A stretch of DNA of 64,000 bases, taken from assembly GCA_030035585.1 (NCBI GenBank), contig CM057469.1, positions 118,398,650 through 118,462,649 on the forward strand, read 5' to 3'. Both the position numbers and the translations under genes were made by a program. The number at the start of each line of letters is the position of its first letter. Within the stretch, counting starts at the first letter, position 1. This DNA is from Dugong dugon (lineage: Eukaryota; Chordata; Mammalia; Sirenia; Dugongidae). The notes under the pieces are model-generated. The model did not search any database and was not told the origin of the DNA. It saw only the letters and a list, made by a program, of their open reading frames with translations. Of this stretch, positions 1-11,607 are shown one piece after another.

Positions 1-1300
1 CTTTGAAGAGGAGACCTTGGCTGCTAATAGTGTCTCTGTGTTTGGAGAAGATTATCCTGAGGCTGGGATCCAATTCTCCAGGAGGAAATACTGACCTGCT
101 GGCGCTGGTGCTGCAAGATGTGGAAAAACTGCAAACTGGATTCATCTGCTGTTATGGGAAAGAATTAGTGCTGTTGGGGTGAGAAAGCATTGCTGGTGTG
201 ATACTGACAGGGACAGGAAGCAAAGAAGAAGCAAACAGAAAAGAGCAAGTCCTTTCTCCTTCCAGCTTTGAGCCTCTCTTTACCTCCCCCTGTTGGTAAA
301 ATATAAGAAGGAGCCATCTGCCAAAGCAGAGAAGTGGTTCCAGATAAGAGATAACCCAGGTCATCTTATCATAATTGACTCACAGGGATGAATTCCAGAG
401 CTTCCTACTTTCCCACAGTTAAACTGAGCAGGACCTGATAGATACCTGTTGGAATGTAAATGATATGTCTCTAAATAAGGCTTAGTTCTTTATCTTATAA
501 ATACCAGGTGTGTATACTGTCCTTCCTTGCCCAAAATAACATGTTATTCACGGGGTTTGGGAGAGTTTCAAGGTGAACTCAAGAAGTAGCCATTCGTATG
601 CACAAAAGGCTATAATTAGCATATAGCTTATAACAAGTCCTGCAGCACTAAAACTGCATTTATTAATTATGAACCATAATATAAATGTTCAGGAGAAAAT
701 ACCTGGGAGAGAATACGTTGGATTAACTTCTAGAAAATGCCTGCGATATTGAAGTCAGGGTTCATTTCAGAGGCGTTCTGCACAGTAAATTTGTTTTCAC
801 TCATAGTGTTCTATTGAATTTCTTCAGTTTTATGGTACAAGCTGCCTTAGAGAGAAGAGATGAAATGACCTTTTAAGCTTTCATCAAGCCCCAAGATTAT
901 TTTCTATACCTGAGGACGTACCTAGGAAATGCTCCCAAGTAATTTCCCCTCCTGTTTGCTTCAAGTCATTGTCGAATCCTTGAAAAATCCATTTTCCTTT
1001 TTCCTTTTTGTTGCTGAAACACCGAATTCAGGGGACAGAACAGTTCCTAAAACTGATAGATGATGCATATATTTTGTTAACTGATGTGTGAATGGATAGA
1101 TGGATGGATGAAAGAATGAATACACATAAGGCAGCTACCATGACTCTATGCGAGGCAGATGAGAACTGTTACTATTCCTTCCTTATAAATTGAGAGATAG
1201 CGATTCAAATAAACGAAGCAAGGTGACAAACAAAGGACCTCCTGACTTTTCAAATCGAGCTTGCAATTTGTACGCTTCCTTTCTTCTTTGATAACACCGT
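1..1300. other. Unrecognised non-coding DNA
   Basis: I see no gene or recognisable repeat here except a short imperfect GATG run near 1095-1115. Reading frames are short and start or stop at random. Confidence 0.5.
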
Positions 1301-1304
1301 TTTA

Positions 1305-1535
1305 ATGATTACCACTACTACCAGCTGCCATTTATTTTTCACTCTCTGCCAACAACGCATTATTCACTTTACCCATTTTTACCTCATTCATTGCTTTTGC
1401 ACAATTTTTTGAGGTGAAAACTGAAGCTGAGCAAATAACAGCTGAGACATATATGGCTAATAAAAAGTAAAACCTAGATATGAATCTACGGTCTTCTACT
1501 CTCAAACTTGCATTTCTAACCACCTATGGCTCTGA
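1305..1535 (+). repeat. MIR-type ancient SINE remnant
   Basis: The order of MIR landmarks is present on the plus strand: a CATTTATTT-like head, a CATTATTCACTTTACCCATTT block, then GAAAACTGAAGCTGAG followed by a stretch resembling the CACAGCTAGTAAG core. It is heavily diverged, so it is an old fossil, not a young afrotherian SINE. Confidence 0.55.
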
Positions 1536-1650
1536 CATTAACTCGTGAGGTATCTTTGGACAAACGCTTTTCCTTCATTGGTTCGCTTAACTTGATAAAA
1601 TGAGGCATTAAATCTGATGATCTTACTGCTCTTTCCAGTTGCAACAGACT
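1530..1650 (+). repeat. Second MIR-like remnant
   Basis: A TTGGACAAACGCTTTTCC stretch, then ATAAAATGAGG and GATGATCTTACTGCTCTTTCC follow the 3' half of MIR (the 'CTCATCTGTAAAATGAGG ... TCCCTTCCAGC' part). It abuts the previous MIR as a separate copy. Confidence 0.45.
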
Positions 1651-2949
1651 GGCCATGATCCTTAAGCAGCAGATAAAAGGAATGCAATTCTCTGACCACA
1701 ATTAGAGTCAAGGCCAGATAAGCACAATGTCAAGCACACATTCAGCACTTGTTTAGAATCTCCACAGCAGTGAGAGTGAGTTGGAGGATCCTCTTACAAA
1801 CAGTTTGGAGATCCTTTGACAACCCCAAAGAATGTTGCTTACTGTTCCTTGTGGTTATTCTCATCTTCAATTTTGAAGTATTAATCTAGCAAAGTCGATA
1901 CAATGTGAAGTCAGAATGAGTCTTTTTTGTTTGTTTGCTTTTTGTTTCATTTGTTTGTTTGCTTTGCACATTCTTCTCTTCTCTGAATATCCCATGGGTT
2001 GCTAATATTTTTTCCATGATCTGAGATCCCCTTCCCCTGATCCATTCCGATCCCAAGTAAACAGATTCGTGGATATTGTACCATGTGCTTCAACTTTCCT
2101 GCTCTGCTGTTCTCTAAACACCAACGCTTCTGTATCCACACATTCTTACCCCATTTATTATTCCCTCAGGGCCCTGAAAAAAAAAAAACTAATAGATTAA
2201 ATAGGTTTTCTGAAGAGTGTGTTATACAGATTGTTAAATTGTTGTTACCAAGGAACAAAAGGTTCTGTAGCCAGATAGTTTTAGAAAAGATTAAGTTGAA
2301 CAAGTTTGTGTCAGTTTCTTTCCTGCAGGACTTCTCAGAGTCTTTAATGTGCTAATGTGTTCAATTATATTCCAAAGGAGGTCTCTGCAATAGATCTCAC
2401 CTTTTATTTTACCCTGGAATTCTATCTTCTCAGAATATCCTGTAGGACTAAAATTCCTCAGAATGCATTTTGGAAAATAACAAATTAAAGGATTTCAAAC
2501 ATGTAATTGACTCAATATAGTCACCTTTCTAGAACATATATTTAAACAGAGGCTAGCTTTCTTTAGACCGTGGGTATAAGTAGTAATGACTCTTCATGCA
2601 AGAGAGCAGTTTGTAAGGTAAAAATCAGTTTGAGAAGTGTCAAGGAGTATTGTGTGTTCTCAGTATCACATGATATAATGAAACGCACTATGCTTCTGCT
2701 CCCAGGTAAAAGCTTACAATATAATAGAACATTATTAATTTACTAATTCTCAAAATAGAAAGCATTTAATTTATTTGGCAAATCATATTTATAAAACTCA
2801 GTCACTCCATAAAAATATAACACCCGACTGACAGACTTGTAGCATATTTCAAGTTTTTTTGATATTACAAGCAGTCACAATGAAAATCTGATTCAAATAT
2901 CATTTGTTTCATATATATTCTATCTATAGGATATAGTACAAGACAAGGA
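1651..2949. other. Unrecognised AT-rich DNA
   Basis: A (TTTG)-rich simple stretch lies at about 1924-1965 and an A-run near 2178-2188. An open frame at 2083-2355 (90 codons) has no recognisable motif and looks like chance. Nothing else is supported. Confidence 0.45.
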
Positions 2950-3460
2950 ACTGTAGGTCTAAGGATTGTGCATTTTTAATACTGACGTTGCTAAATTACT
3001 CTCCATTATGTTGGATCTGCAGCCCTGGTGGCACAATGGTTAAAGAGCTCGACTACTAACCAAAATGTCAGCAGTTCAAATCCACCAGCCACACCTTGGG
3101 AACCCTTTGGGGAGGTTCTACATTGTCCTACAGGGTCACTATGAGTCGAAATCGACTAGACGGCCATGGGTTTTTGGTATGTTGGACCTATCTCTAATCT
3201 GCGAGTGTCTTTTTTTCCTACATTTTCACCATCAATATTAACAAGCTTTTTGAACTTTGTTAATGTAATAGGTAAAAAAACAACAAAAAAAAACCCCTCA
3301 GGATAATTTTTTAAAATTATTTTTATTAAGAGATTAAACATCTTTTATTTATACTTTCTTCACTATAAATTGTCTATACATACTCTTTGCTCCTTTTCTG
3401 TTTGTTTATTTATTTATTTTAAGTGAAAATCTAAGGTGTAACCTCAGTTTCTTTTTCAGT
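2950..3460 (-). mobile_element. Old L1 fragment, split by an AfroSINE
   Basis: Landmarks of the antisense strand of an L1 3' region are present: GTGCATTTTTAAT, GCTAAATTACTCTCCA, then after the SINE CCTACATTTTCACCATCAA, AATGTAATAGGTAAAAA and GATTAAACATCTTTTATTT. It is diverged and carries no usable reading frame. The SINE at 3016-3177 interrupts it. Confidence 0.5.
3016..3177 (+). mobile_element. AfroSINE, A type, short form
   Basis: tRNA-derived SINE with head GCAGCCCTGGTGGCACAATG, B-box-like CAGTTCAAATCC, and tail CTATGAGTCGAAATCGACTA. It is flanked by the direct repeat TATGTTGGA (3007-3015 and 3178-3186), so both ends are fixed. It lacks the roughly 43-base middle segment seen in long-form copies. 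Confidence 0.9.
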
Positions 3461-6400
3461 TAGATGTGAGGTAATAATCTGTTGTTGTTTTTCAAATGGT
3501 TACCAAGTTATCTCAGTATGACATAATAAATTATCCATATTGTCTTCACTAAATTTTAATATATTTGTAGGCATTGTTTCTAGAATTTCTAGTCCCATTA
3601 CCAATTTATGCACCAGCACTACATTGTCATAATTATATTAACACTGTATTACACTTTGATGTTAGATTTTCTTTGTTATATTTGTGTATTTTCATAACTT
3701 TTCAGTTATGAAAAATCATATTAGTAATTTTGTTTGGATTGCATAAATTTTTAGGAAATGTAGAGATTATTGACATATTTGAAATTTTGAATCTTTTATG
3801 CAAGAGTGTAGTATATATATTAATAAAATTTTCATGACTTTTAAAATAATAATTTATTAAAATATAAGCATTATTTGGATCCTTCATAAACTTTTTCCTA
3901 ATTTATATGCACTATAGAAAACATCATGCAAATATCTGTACTAAAAATAATTATGGTAATAGAAGTTATTGTTTTTATAATAATTTCTTACATCCTTTCA
4001 TGTTTCTTTTTAACCCAGATCTTCTTTTTATGTTTTTGTTTTTTAACCCTATTTACTTGCTACTTAGCCAGTATATAACATTGTATGGGTAGAAACTTGG
4101 TCATATAGAACAAATATGTCTTTAACAAAAAGGGTCAATTCTGAACAATTCATATGTAAAGAGAAAATTAACATAATTTAAAACAAAACAAAACAAATAA
4201 TTGAAAGATGGTTGATCGTAATAGAAATTCAACTTATAAAAATATGAATCACTTAAAACAGAACATGTTTGAGGATTTCTGTTGGATTTTCAAGATTTTA
4301 TTAATGCTATTTGATCATGGATAGCATAGAGAGGAAGCAGAACCAATTTTAATAAAATAATGACATATAATATACTTATCTCAAATTAGAGCTACATTCT
4401 AATATTAGACAATTATTGTAAATAGTTTCTTGATATTCTCCAGGGTTGCTCTGATCATTATCTGGTAGGTAAGATGATTAGAAAATGGATTTTCTAAAAT
4501 TTCTTTTCTCCAATGAGGCCGTGTTGTATGGAGGATGACAATAAAAATTCCTAAATGCTAAGGTGTGGGGTAATGAGGCAGAGACTTATTTTATATGGTT
4601 AGTATACGTATACTTACGTACTGCTATGTCTTCATAGTAATCTTTGATATTGGTTATTTTATGACTGAAGTGGCAATCCACTGCTGAGACTCAAAAATAA
4701 GCCTAGATCCTATTTCCTCTTCCTTGTCTGAGTTCTGAATATGTTGAGAAGCAGAGCAAAGAGGTCAAAGAGCTGAAGGATTAAATATCAGCTATATTTA
4801 TTAAAAAGGCTAAGGAAGATGCACCTTTATGTGAAAGCCAAATGGGCCATTTACTGGAACCTCAGGATTAGGCAGGTTTACCAAAGGAGACATTTGCACT
4901 TAAACCCCATGAAGAGCCTGTATCTGCAGATGCAATCAAGAATATCCCCTTTTTGAAGGCAACTCACTCCCAAGAAGAAGAAATGCTGAACTGAGTCAGG
5001 TATGCCCCATTATATTCACCAATTTACCAATCAAAAATATTCTCATTGTCCCCAATGGCAAAGCAAGTAAATGAGTGGAGAAATGCTTGGGAGAATCTTT
5101 ATGGAAATTGGGAGGGAAAAAGGCTACTCTTCGTAACATCTATCCCCCTTTTGTATGGGGAAAAAAAAAAAAAAAAGGTCTGGTTGCTCCCCAGGCTAAA
5201 GAGATACAGGAGAATTTCCTGAGCAAAAAAAAACCCACAGCAAAAAACTAGTTATGTTTACTCTAAAATCTCCATATTCTTTGTTGATTTTAACTCAGGG
5301 ACTGAGATGCTTGTTTGGATGCCTATTGTTGAAAAGGCAGCAGCCAATTCTAGGCTTTCCCTGAAGACTGACATTTAACCAATAGCAGACGTCACCTTAT
5401 TTTATTTGCTTTCAAGTAATTGGAGGAGCAATTCCATCACTTAGCTGAAAAAATACCTAGATTTCATTCCAAGAGATATTCTTCTAGTTCCATATATAGT
5501 TGACCTAAATAAAGAAAATTTATAGATCCAAGTATTTTGTCCTCATCGGAGTGCCAGTTTGGAAAAGACCTATCTTGAGTACATTGTGGGATCAGTTACA
5601 AGATTGACCTACAACTATAGGGCAAATGGCAGGAAGAGGATGCCATAAAGGGGGCAGTCGGAAGCGATTGTTTTGGTTAAGAATTATACATTTCTTCTTA
5701 TTTAGTTACATAAACAAGCTATGGGTTGTTGTTTTTGCTTTCAAAAACACATGACAGAAACGAATAAACCCACGTGGTTTGAAAGAAAGGAATTGATCAG
5801 ACACTGAATTTGGATTGGATTCCCTGGCAGCCAGGCTCTGACCCAAGCAAGGGACAGGTGTAGAGTTAGCATGGTATTGTGATGAAAGCCCAAGATGAGA
5901 TCTGCCTCCTTATGTCCCAAGGCATGTGTTTTGGTAGTTTTTCCATAACTTTATTGATTGCCTCTGGTGCTGCTTCTTTCTTTTACCACTATCTGACTAG
6001 ATGTGACCTTCTTCTAACTGTTCACATTACATGGCCAAGAGATCCATTATTAAATATCGTAGGCTGAAAAACTGGAGGATGTTGAGGGTCTCAACACTTC
6101 TGTGGTAGTAGGAGTTCTTGGTAATCTAAAAGACAGCATGTATCTTCAATGACTGACTTAATGCTTCTCAGGTAACATGGTGGCAAAACGGCCAAGTAAT
6201 AAGTGTACTGTTAAAAGTGTATGGTCTCAGTGGGTGGGAGAAAATTCAGCATAGGCATATTCATCAGTTGGACTGTCTGTTGGGTTGTGGGCAGCCAGTG
6301 GTGATGGGGAATCTTGGTTATTAGACGGACATATTTACTTAGAAGCAAAGTTCTGTGTATGTGTATGTGTGTGTGTGTGTACAATATATATCCACAAATA

Positions 6401-7045
6401 TGTACATGTATGTACAGGTGTATATATATATATATACAATATTTAATCAATGTATGAGTAACAACTACATGACAGCTATGTTTTTCCTTTATGAGAAACC
6501 CTTCAAAAATACACACTAACCAACTTTTGTTTGGTCTTTTGTTTTCATACTACAGTTCTTCAACTAATGACTCCGTAATATAAAAATGCAATTATCCCTC
6601 AAATTATTTCTAAATAAGTGCAATTCTCATCTATATTCCAATGTTACTACTTTGGAACTTGACAAAATTATTAAAGCTTGTCTGAAAAACAAACAAAAAA
6701 TAGTTAGGGAATTTTTGAAGAAGGAAAACAATGTGAAAAACTTGCTGTGATTCTCTGATTGTTTTTCTGTTGAGATTTTCAGATGTCATATATATGTGAA
6801 GTTATTAAAACAAAGTAGTTTGGTACCAATAGAGAACAGAATCATGGAACGTGATGTAACAAGATGTTAACAGTAGCTATCTCTGGATGATAGGTTTCTG
6901 AGTTATTTTATCTTTTCATGGAGTTATTATTTTACAACTTTGTACAATCAAAATATATTATTATGTAAAAATTAAAAATATACAGCCTGATGAAATCAAA
7001 TGATTTTTATAGAAATGAAAAAAATCTAATAAGATGCATTACAAT
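3461..7045. other. Mostly unrecognised AT-rich DNA
   Basis: No gene seen. It holds an A-run at about 5158-5177, a (TG)n tract at 6355-6380 and a (TA)n tract at about 6421-6436. The stretch 6835-6960 resembles an old interspersed repeat tail, but I cannot name it. 4800-5160 contains short open patches without a recognisable product. Confidence 0.4.
6350..6440. repeat. (TG)n / (TA)n microsatellite pair
   Basis: A TG tract with TATG interruptions at 6355-6380 is followed about 40 bases later by an uninterrupted TA tract near 6421-6436. Confidence 0.85.
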
Positions 7046-7125
7046 TATAAACTGTTTTGTCAATTAAATCAACAAATAATTTTAAGCGCCTACTATGTTC
7101 TAGACTCACAGCACCTCTCTAGCTT
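7046..7125 (+). repeat. MIR/L2-like head fragment
   Basis: TCAACAAATAATTTTAAGCG followed by CCTACTATGTTCTAGAC resembles the common 'tattgagcgcctactatgtgccagac' core found at the start of MIR and some L2-related fossils. Only about 75 bases can be followed. Confidence 0.4.
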
Positions 7126-7566
7126 TTTATCCTCAAGTATGAAGTTAACCAGGCTCCAGCTTCTACATGCTGGATTCAGGTTTTGCAAATACCTGGCTGA
7201 GAAAGGTTTCCTGTGTTCTGGGACATGAGACAACACTGAAGCTGATTATTCCTGGCTCCAGTTGTACGGTTGTGCTTTCAATCAATCAGCAGAGGTAATA
7301 TTCTCAGCTCAAGTTTCCTTAACACTCTACTCCATTCACTATTGTGATGCTTGTGGGTAATTGCCCAAGTGTGAAGTTAAGGGGGAGATTCATTACTGTG
7401 ACTAGGAGGAATGAAGTTAATCTGTCACAAACTCACAGGTAACTTGGTTTTCTTTTGTGCTTCTCAAATCCATCCAGCATGTCTATTTTCTTTGGAATGG
7501 CTGCAACAATATTTCTCTAGTTTTCTTATATGGATATGGAAATTTGTATACAACATTATATTGTGG

Positions 7567-7750
7567 AGCCTGGCATAGTGAAAAGACCACAGCAAGAAGA
7601 CCTAAATGACCAAAAGAGCAGCTCCCCTCAACCTCCTCAGCGTGTACTAGGTAACCTGCAGCCATTCACAGCAACATGCTGGGCCCAGTTTCCCCCTCCA
7701 TAAAATGAGAGTATTCAAACAGTAACCTTTATGATCACCTCTACATTTAA
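7567..7750 (+). repeat. MIR-like remnant
   Basis: Starts around TGGAGCCTGGCATAGTG and ends with CAGTTTCCCCCTCCATAAAATGAG and a diverged CCCTTCCAGC-like tail, the order expected for a MIR 3' half on the plus strand. Confidence 0.45.
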
Positions 7751-9060
7751 TATTAATATACAGAGTCTCTCAAATACAGCCAGAATTTTTATTTCTGCTT
7801 TGTTGAGTTTTAAGTGTTTTTTTTTCATCTAAAATGCTTCCTTGATATTAAATATAGAATTGTGACCTTTCATAGAAAACAAATCCACCAAGTTTTTGCA
7901 TACGTATTGGGGAAAAAAAGTAATGCAATTGTGTGAATTCCAAGGGACTCATCTATTTTGTACACGTACGTCTTATTTTTTCTCTCCCTACTCTTATTAT
8001 TCTCTTCCTCCTCCTCATCTTCCTCCTGCATTGAGGTTAGCTTTGTAAGAACATGCAAGTGGTATGAGCCTTATCTCTAAAATATCTTGCTTATAAGGAA
8101 TTCATTATATACAGTGAAGGCTTTACTATTTTGAGAAGATATATTTACGCCACTTGTAAGGGCACATTTGGCAAACGAAATTTTTAGGCAGTTATACAAT
8201 CTTTCAGTAGAAGGATAATACCTTCTGATAGTACTTTGGGGGAATGGGGCTAGGCTACGGTTCTACTATGCTCCTAAATGATGCTGACAGTGTAGAAGGG
8301 GTCATAAAAAGCTCACTATCCCTAACTTCAGCATGTGTCACTTTTGATTATCCAGCTGATAAAAACAGCAAGATCTGCTAACTAGCAGAAACCATACCCC
8401 CTTGAAGTCTAGTTCTACAAAATATCTCATTACAAGCCTTTAAAGTAGCAGTTTGAGTGCCAGAAGAGAGTGAAGTTGAGCCAGGAAGTCACAATTAATT
8501 TAGAAATGTCTCCCTCCACGTTGAGAAATGTCTCCCTCCATGTCTAATCATGTACCTCAGTGGCTACTTTGGCTTGCCTTGGAGAACTTTGGCATACCCT
8601 CTAATTAAAAAGAGACTTTCAGCCTCCATGCGGGTCTTTTTTCTTTCAAAAAGATCATTATGTATGTCCTTTGTAATTGAAGCAGAACTGAATAAGTAGG
8701 TGGACCAATTCAGGACTCAGAGAGATATAAGAGAGGCAACCAGCAAAACTCACATGGCCACCAGAAGAAACACTCTCATTTAAATACTGTGAACCAGCTT
8801 TATTGTTTCAAAGTCACCTTGCAAAATTCAGAGAATGTGCCATAAGAGACTGAAATGTGTATATGATTATTTCATGAGTTGTTTACAAGCAATATTGTAG
8901 AGACATATAAGACAGAATTAAGTATAAATGCATTGGTGTCTGGGCCTTGCCATGTGCTGTTTCTATGCATTTCAGGGCTGTGTTTCCCAGCACAGTGAGG
9001 CAGAGGCTCTGTGGTTCCCATTCATAGGTGTGATTAAGACCTGGGTAAGTTGACTGACTT
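7751..9060. other. Unrecognised non-coding DNA
   Basis: A pyrimidine-rich patch at about 7978-8030 is the only low-complexity feature. A short near-repeat of GAAATGTCTCCCTCCA occurs twice at about 8501-8540. No gene or named repeat is supported. Confidence 0.4.
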
Positions 9061-9071
9061 AGACTATATTT

Positions 9072-9279
9072 AGGAACCCTGGTGGCCCAGTGGTTAAAGT
9101 GTTCAACTGCTAACCAAAAGGTCAGTGGTTTGAATCCACCAGCTGCTTCACAGGGGAAAGATGTGGCAGTTTACTTCTGTAAAGATTACAGCCTTGGAAA
9201 CCCTATGGGGCAGTTCTACTCTGCCCTGTTACGTTACTATGAGTCAGAATGGACTTGTCAGCAATGTGTTTTTTGGTTT
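9072..9279 (+). mobile_element. AfroSINE, A type, long form
   Basis: Full SINE with head GGAACCCTGGTGGCCCAGTG, the long-form middle (GAAAGATGTGGCAG ... GTAAAGATTACAGCC) and the 3' block. Flanked by an imperfect 11-base TSD, AGACTATATTT at 9061-9071 and AGGCTATATTT at 9280-9290. Confidence 0.9.
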
Positions 9280-9297
9280 AGGCTATATTTGGTTTAT

Positions 9298-9965
9298 GGA
9301 GCCCTGGTGGCACAGTGGTTAAGAGCTTGGCTGGTGTCTTAGTGCTGCTAGTGCTGCTATAACAGAAATACCACAAGTGGATGGCTTTAACAAAGAGAAA
9401 TTTATTCTCTTACAGTCTAGTAGGCTAGAAGTCCAAATTCAGGGCGCCAGCTCCAGGGGAAGGCTCTCTTTCTCTGTCAGTCTAGAGGAAGGTCTTTGTC
9501 ATCAATCTTCCCCTGAACTAGGAGCTTCTCTGCGCAGGAACCCTGGGTCCAAAGGATGTGTTCTGCTCCCAGAGCTGCTTTCTTGGTGGTATGAGTTCCC
9601 CCCATCTCTCTGCTCGCTTGTCTCTTTTGTATCTCAAAAGAGATTGGCTTAAGACACAATCTAATCTTGTAGATTGAGTTTATAGAACTTCTCCTAATCC
9701 CATTTCATCAACATCATAGAGATAGGATTTATAACACATAGGGAAATCTCATCAGATGACAAAATGGTGGATAATCATTCTGGGAATCATGACCAAGCCA
9801 AGTTGACAGATTTTTTGGGGGACACAATTCCATCCACGATAGCTGATAACAAAAAATGTTGGCAGTTTGAATTTAACAGCCACTCCTTGGAAACCCTATG
9901 GGGCAGTTCTACTCTGTCTATAGGGTTGCTATGAGTTGGAATCCACTCAACAGCAGCAGGTTTGG
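9298..9965 (+). mobile_element. AfroSINE, A type, split by an LTR
   Basis: The 5' part (9298-9334, GAGCCCTGGTGGCACAGTGG) and the rest (9842-9965, from GCTGATAACAAAAAATG to CAACAGCAGCAGG) form one short-form SINE. The break is a 507-base LTR flanked by GCTGG/GCTGA. The SINE has its own near-TSD, TTTGGTTTAT left and TTTGGGTTTAT right. It landed at the 3' TSD of the preceding SINE. Confidence 0.85.
9335..9841 (-). mobile_element. MaLR-like solo LTR inside the SINE
   Basis: The minus strand reads like a MaLR/MLT1-type LTR: a start resembling GGATGGAATTGTGTCCCCC, a polyadenylation-like AATAAATTTCTC, then TTATAGCAGCACTAG and an end at CTAAGACA. The 5-base flanks GCTGG and GCTGA fit an ERVL-class duplication. 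It has no internal region. I name the class from memory; it may be an afrotherian-specific subfamily. Confidence 0.75.
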
Positions 9966-9976
9966 TTTGGGTTTAT

Positions 9977-10507
9977 ATTTGATCTGGCATATAAATCAAG
10001 TCTTGACTAGAAAAACAGAAACCATTCTAAGTCTTTCAGAAAGAGAGAATTGAAGTTAAGGTTACTACAGATAATGAAAGAGCAAAGAAGCTCAACAGAG
10101 GATAAGATGAAATTTAGAGATTATTAACTGACAAATGGCTGCCACCAATTCTACGACAAAAGGAACAAAGTGTCATCTGGTTAAGAGCTGGGGGCTGGTA
10201 GTGGTATCTGAGTACATAACAGGTACTCTCCAGCAGAGAATGGAGATGGAGGAGTTGCAGCCAGTACCAGAACATGTGGGACACAGAGTAAAGAGGGAGG
10301 AATATCGTGGCTTCTCCCCACCTGCAGACCTGTAATCTTCCAACAGTGCCTCCCATTCTATGGTTAAACCTAGAAGAGCAAGGGAGCTTAGAAATAGTTT
10401 CCTGTGACACAGAATAAGCAAGAAAAAAGAGGGATGTATGTGAGAGCATACTGGTGCAGTGTATAAAGTAAATTACCAGTTTCTTGGTGAAAATTGAAGG
10501 ACTTCAC
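9977..10507. other. Old repeat-like, unnamed
   Basis: GTGCCTCCCATTCTATGG and neighbouring text look like decayed interspersed repeat, but I cannot assign a family. Frames at 10114-10449 and 10135-10335 overlap on opposite strands and show no recognisable domain. Confidence 0.35.
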
Positions 10508-10987
10508 TGTGGTAGACAGAAATATGCTCCCCAAAGATGCCCACATCCTAATCTCCCAAACAGTGAACATATTACCTTAGGGACTTTGCAGATGTGATTA
10601 AGTTAAGGACTGGGAGATGAGAGATTATTCTGGATTATCCAGTGGTCCCCACGTAATCACAAATGTTTTAATAAGAGAAAGGGAGGAGAGTTTGAGTCAG
10701 AGAGAAGATTTGAGTATGAAAGTAGAAGTTAGAGTGATATGCTTTAAAGATGGAGAAAGGGGTCAGGAGACAAGAAATGTAGATGGCTTCTAGATGTTTG
10801 AAGAGGCAAGGAAACAGATTCTCCCCTAGAGCCTCTAGAAGGAATGGAGCTCTGTCGACACCTTGATTATAGCCCTTAAGATCCATTTAAAACTTCTGAC
10901 CTCCAGACTGTAAGATAATAAATTTGTGTTGTGTTAGAATACATAGTTTGTTGTAATTTATTACAGGAACAAAAGGAAACAAACTCA
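10508..10987 (+). mobile_element. MLT1/MaLR-like solo LTR
   Basis: Starts TGTGGTAGACAGAAATATGC, continues through GACTTTGCAGATGTGATTAA, GATTCTCCCCTAGAGCCTC and CTTCTGACCTCCAGACTGTA, contains the polyadenylation-like GATAATAAATTTG near 10915, and ends AAACTCA. This is the plus-strand order of MLT1-type LTRs. No clear 5-base TSD remains. Confidence 0.75.
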
Positions 10988-11206
10988 GTAATAAAATAAT
11001 TGTTACAAAAAAATCCTAGAAATAAAAACAAAAAAAATTTTTTTTTGAAATCTAAGGGAAAGATATAAATTAACCAAGTGAGAGTTGGCTCATTCTCACC
11101 ACTGTATTTACGAGATTTGCAAGATAATTAAATTATCATTTCCACCCCTAGTTGTACTTCCTTAATAGTCTGAATACACACTCCCTTTCCCCTATTTTCC
11201 ATCCAC

Positions 11207-11371
11207 TAGTAGGTATGGTGGTGCAGTGGTTAAGAGCTATGGCTGCTAGCCAAAAGGTTGGCAGCTTGAATCCACCAGCCCCTCCTTGGAAACCCTATGT
11301 AGGTAGTTCTACTCTGCCTTACAGGGTCGCCATGAGTCAGAATCAACTTGACAGCAACAGGTTTTGGTTTA
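11207..11371 (+). mobile_element. AfroSINE, A type, short form
   Basis: Head GGTATGGTGGTGCAGTGGTT, then AGCCAAAAGGTTGGCAGC, CCTTGGAAACCCTATG, and the 3' block GGGTCGCCATGAGTCAGAAT. It lies 14 bases before another SINE in the same orientation. Confidence 0.85.
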
Positions 11372-11384
11372 GCAGGTGTGACTA

Positions 11385-11605
11385 GAAGTTCTGGTAGCAC
11401 AGTGCTTAAGTGCTCAACTGCTAACTGACAGGTTAGCAGTTCCAACCCACCAGCTGCTCTGCAAGAGAAAGATGTGGCAGTCTGCTTCTGTAAAGATTAC
11501 AGCCTAGAAAACCCTATGGAGTAGTTCTACTCTGTCCTATAGAGTCGCTGTGAGTCAGAATTGACTTGATGGTAACGGGTCTGGTGTTTTTTTCCTTTTT
11601 TTTTT
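11385..11605 (+). mobile_element. AfroSINE, A type, long form
   Basis: Head TTCTGGTAGCACAGTGCTTA, long-form middle GAGAAAGATGTGGCAGTCTG and TGTAAAGATTACAGCC, then GAGTCGCTGTGAGTCAGAAT and a T-rich end at 11587-11607. Confidence 0.85.
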
Positions 11606-11607
11606 TA

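Noticed and set aside
4800-5160. Possible processed pseudogene or retroviral fragment
   Set aside because: Short open patches exist, but I could identify no domain, poly(A) tail with TSD, or family.
6211-6516. 101-codon minus frame with histidine/isoleucine/tyrosine repeats
   Set aside because: It translates the (TG)n and (TA)n microsatellites and has no other support.
10114-10449. 111-codon minus frame as a gene
   Set aside because: Overlapping frames on both strands and no domain; the surrounding text looks like an old unnamed repeat.
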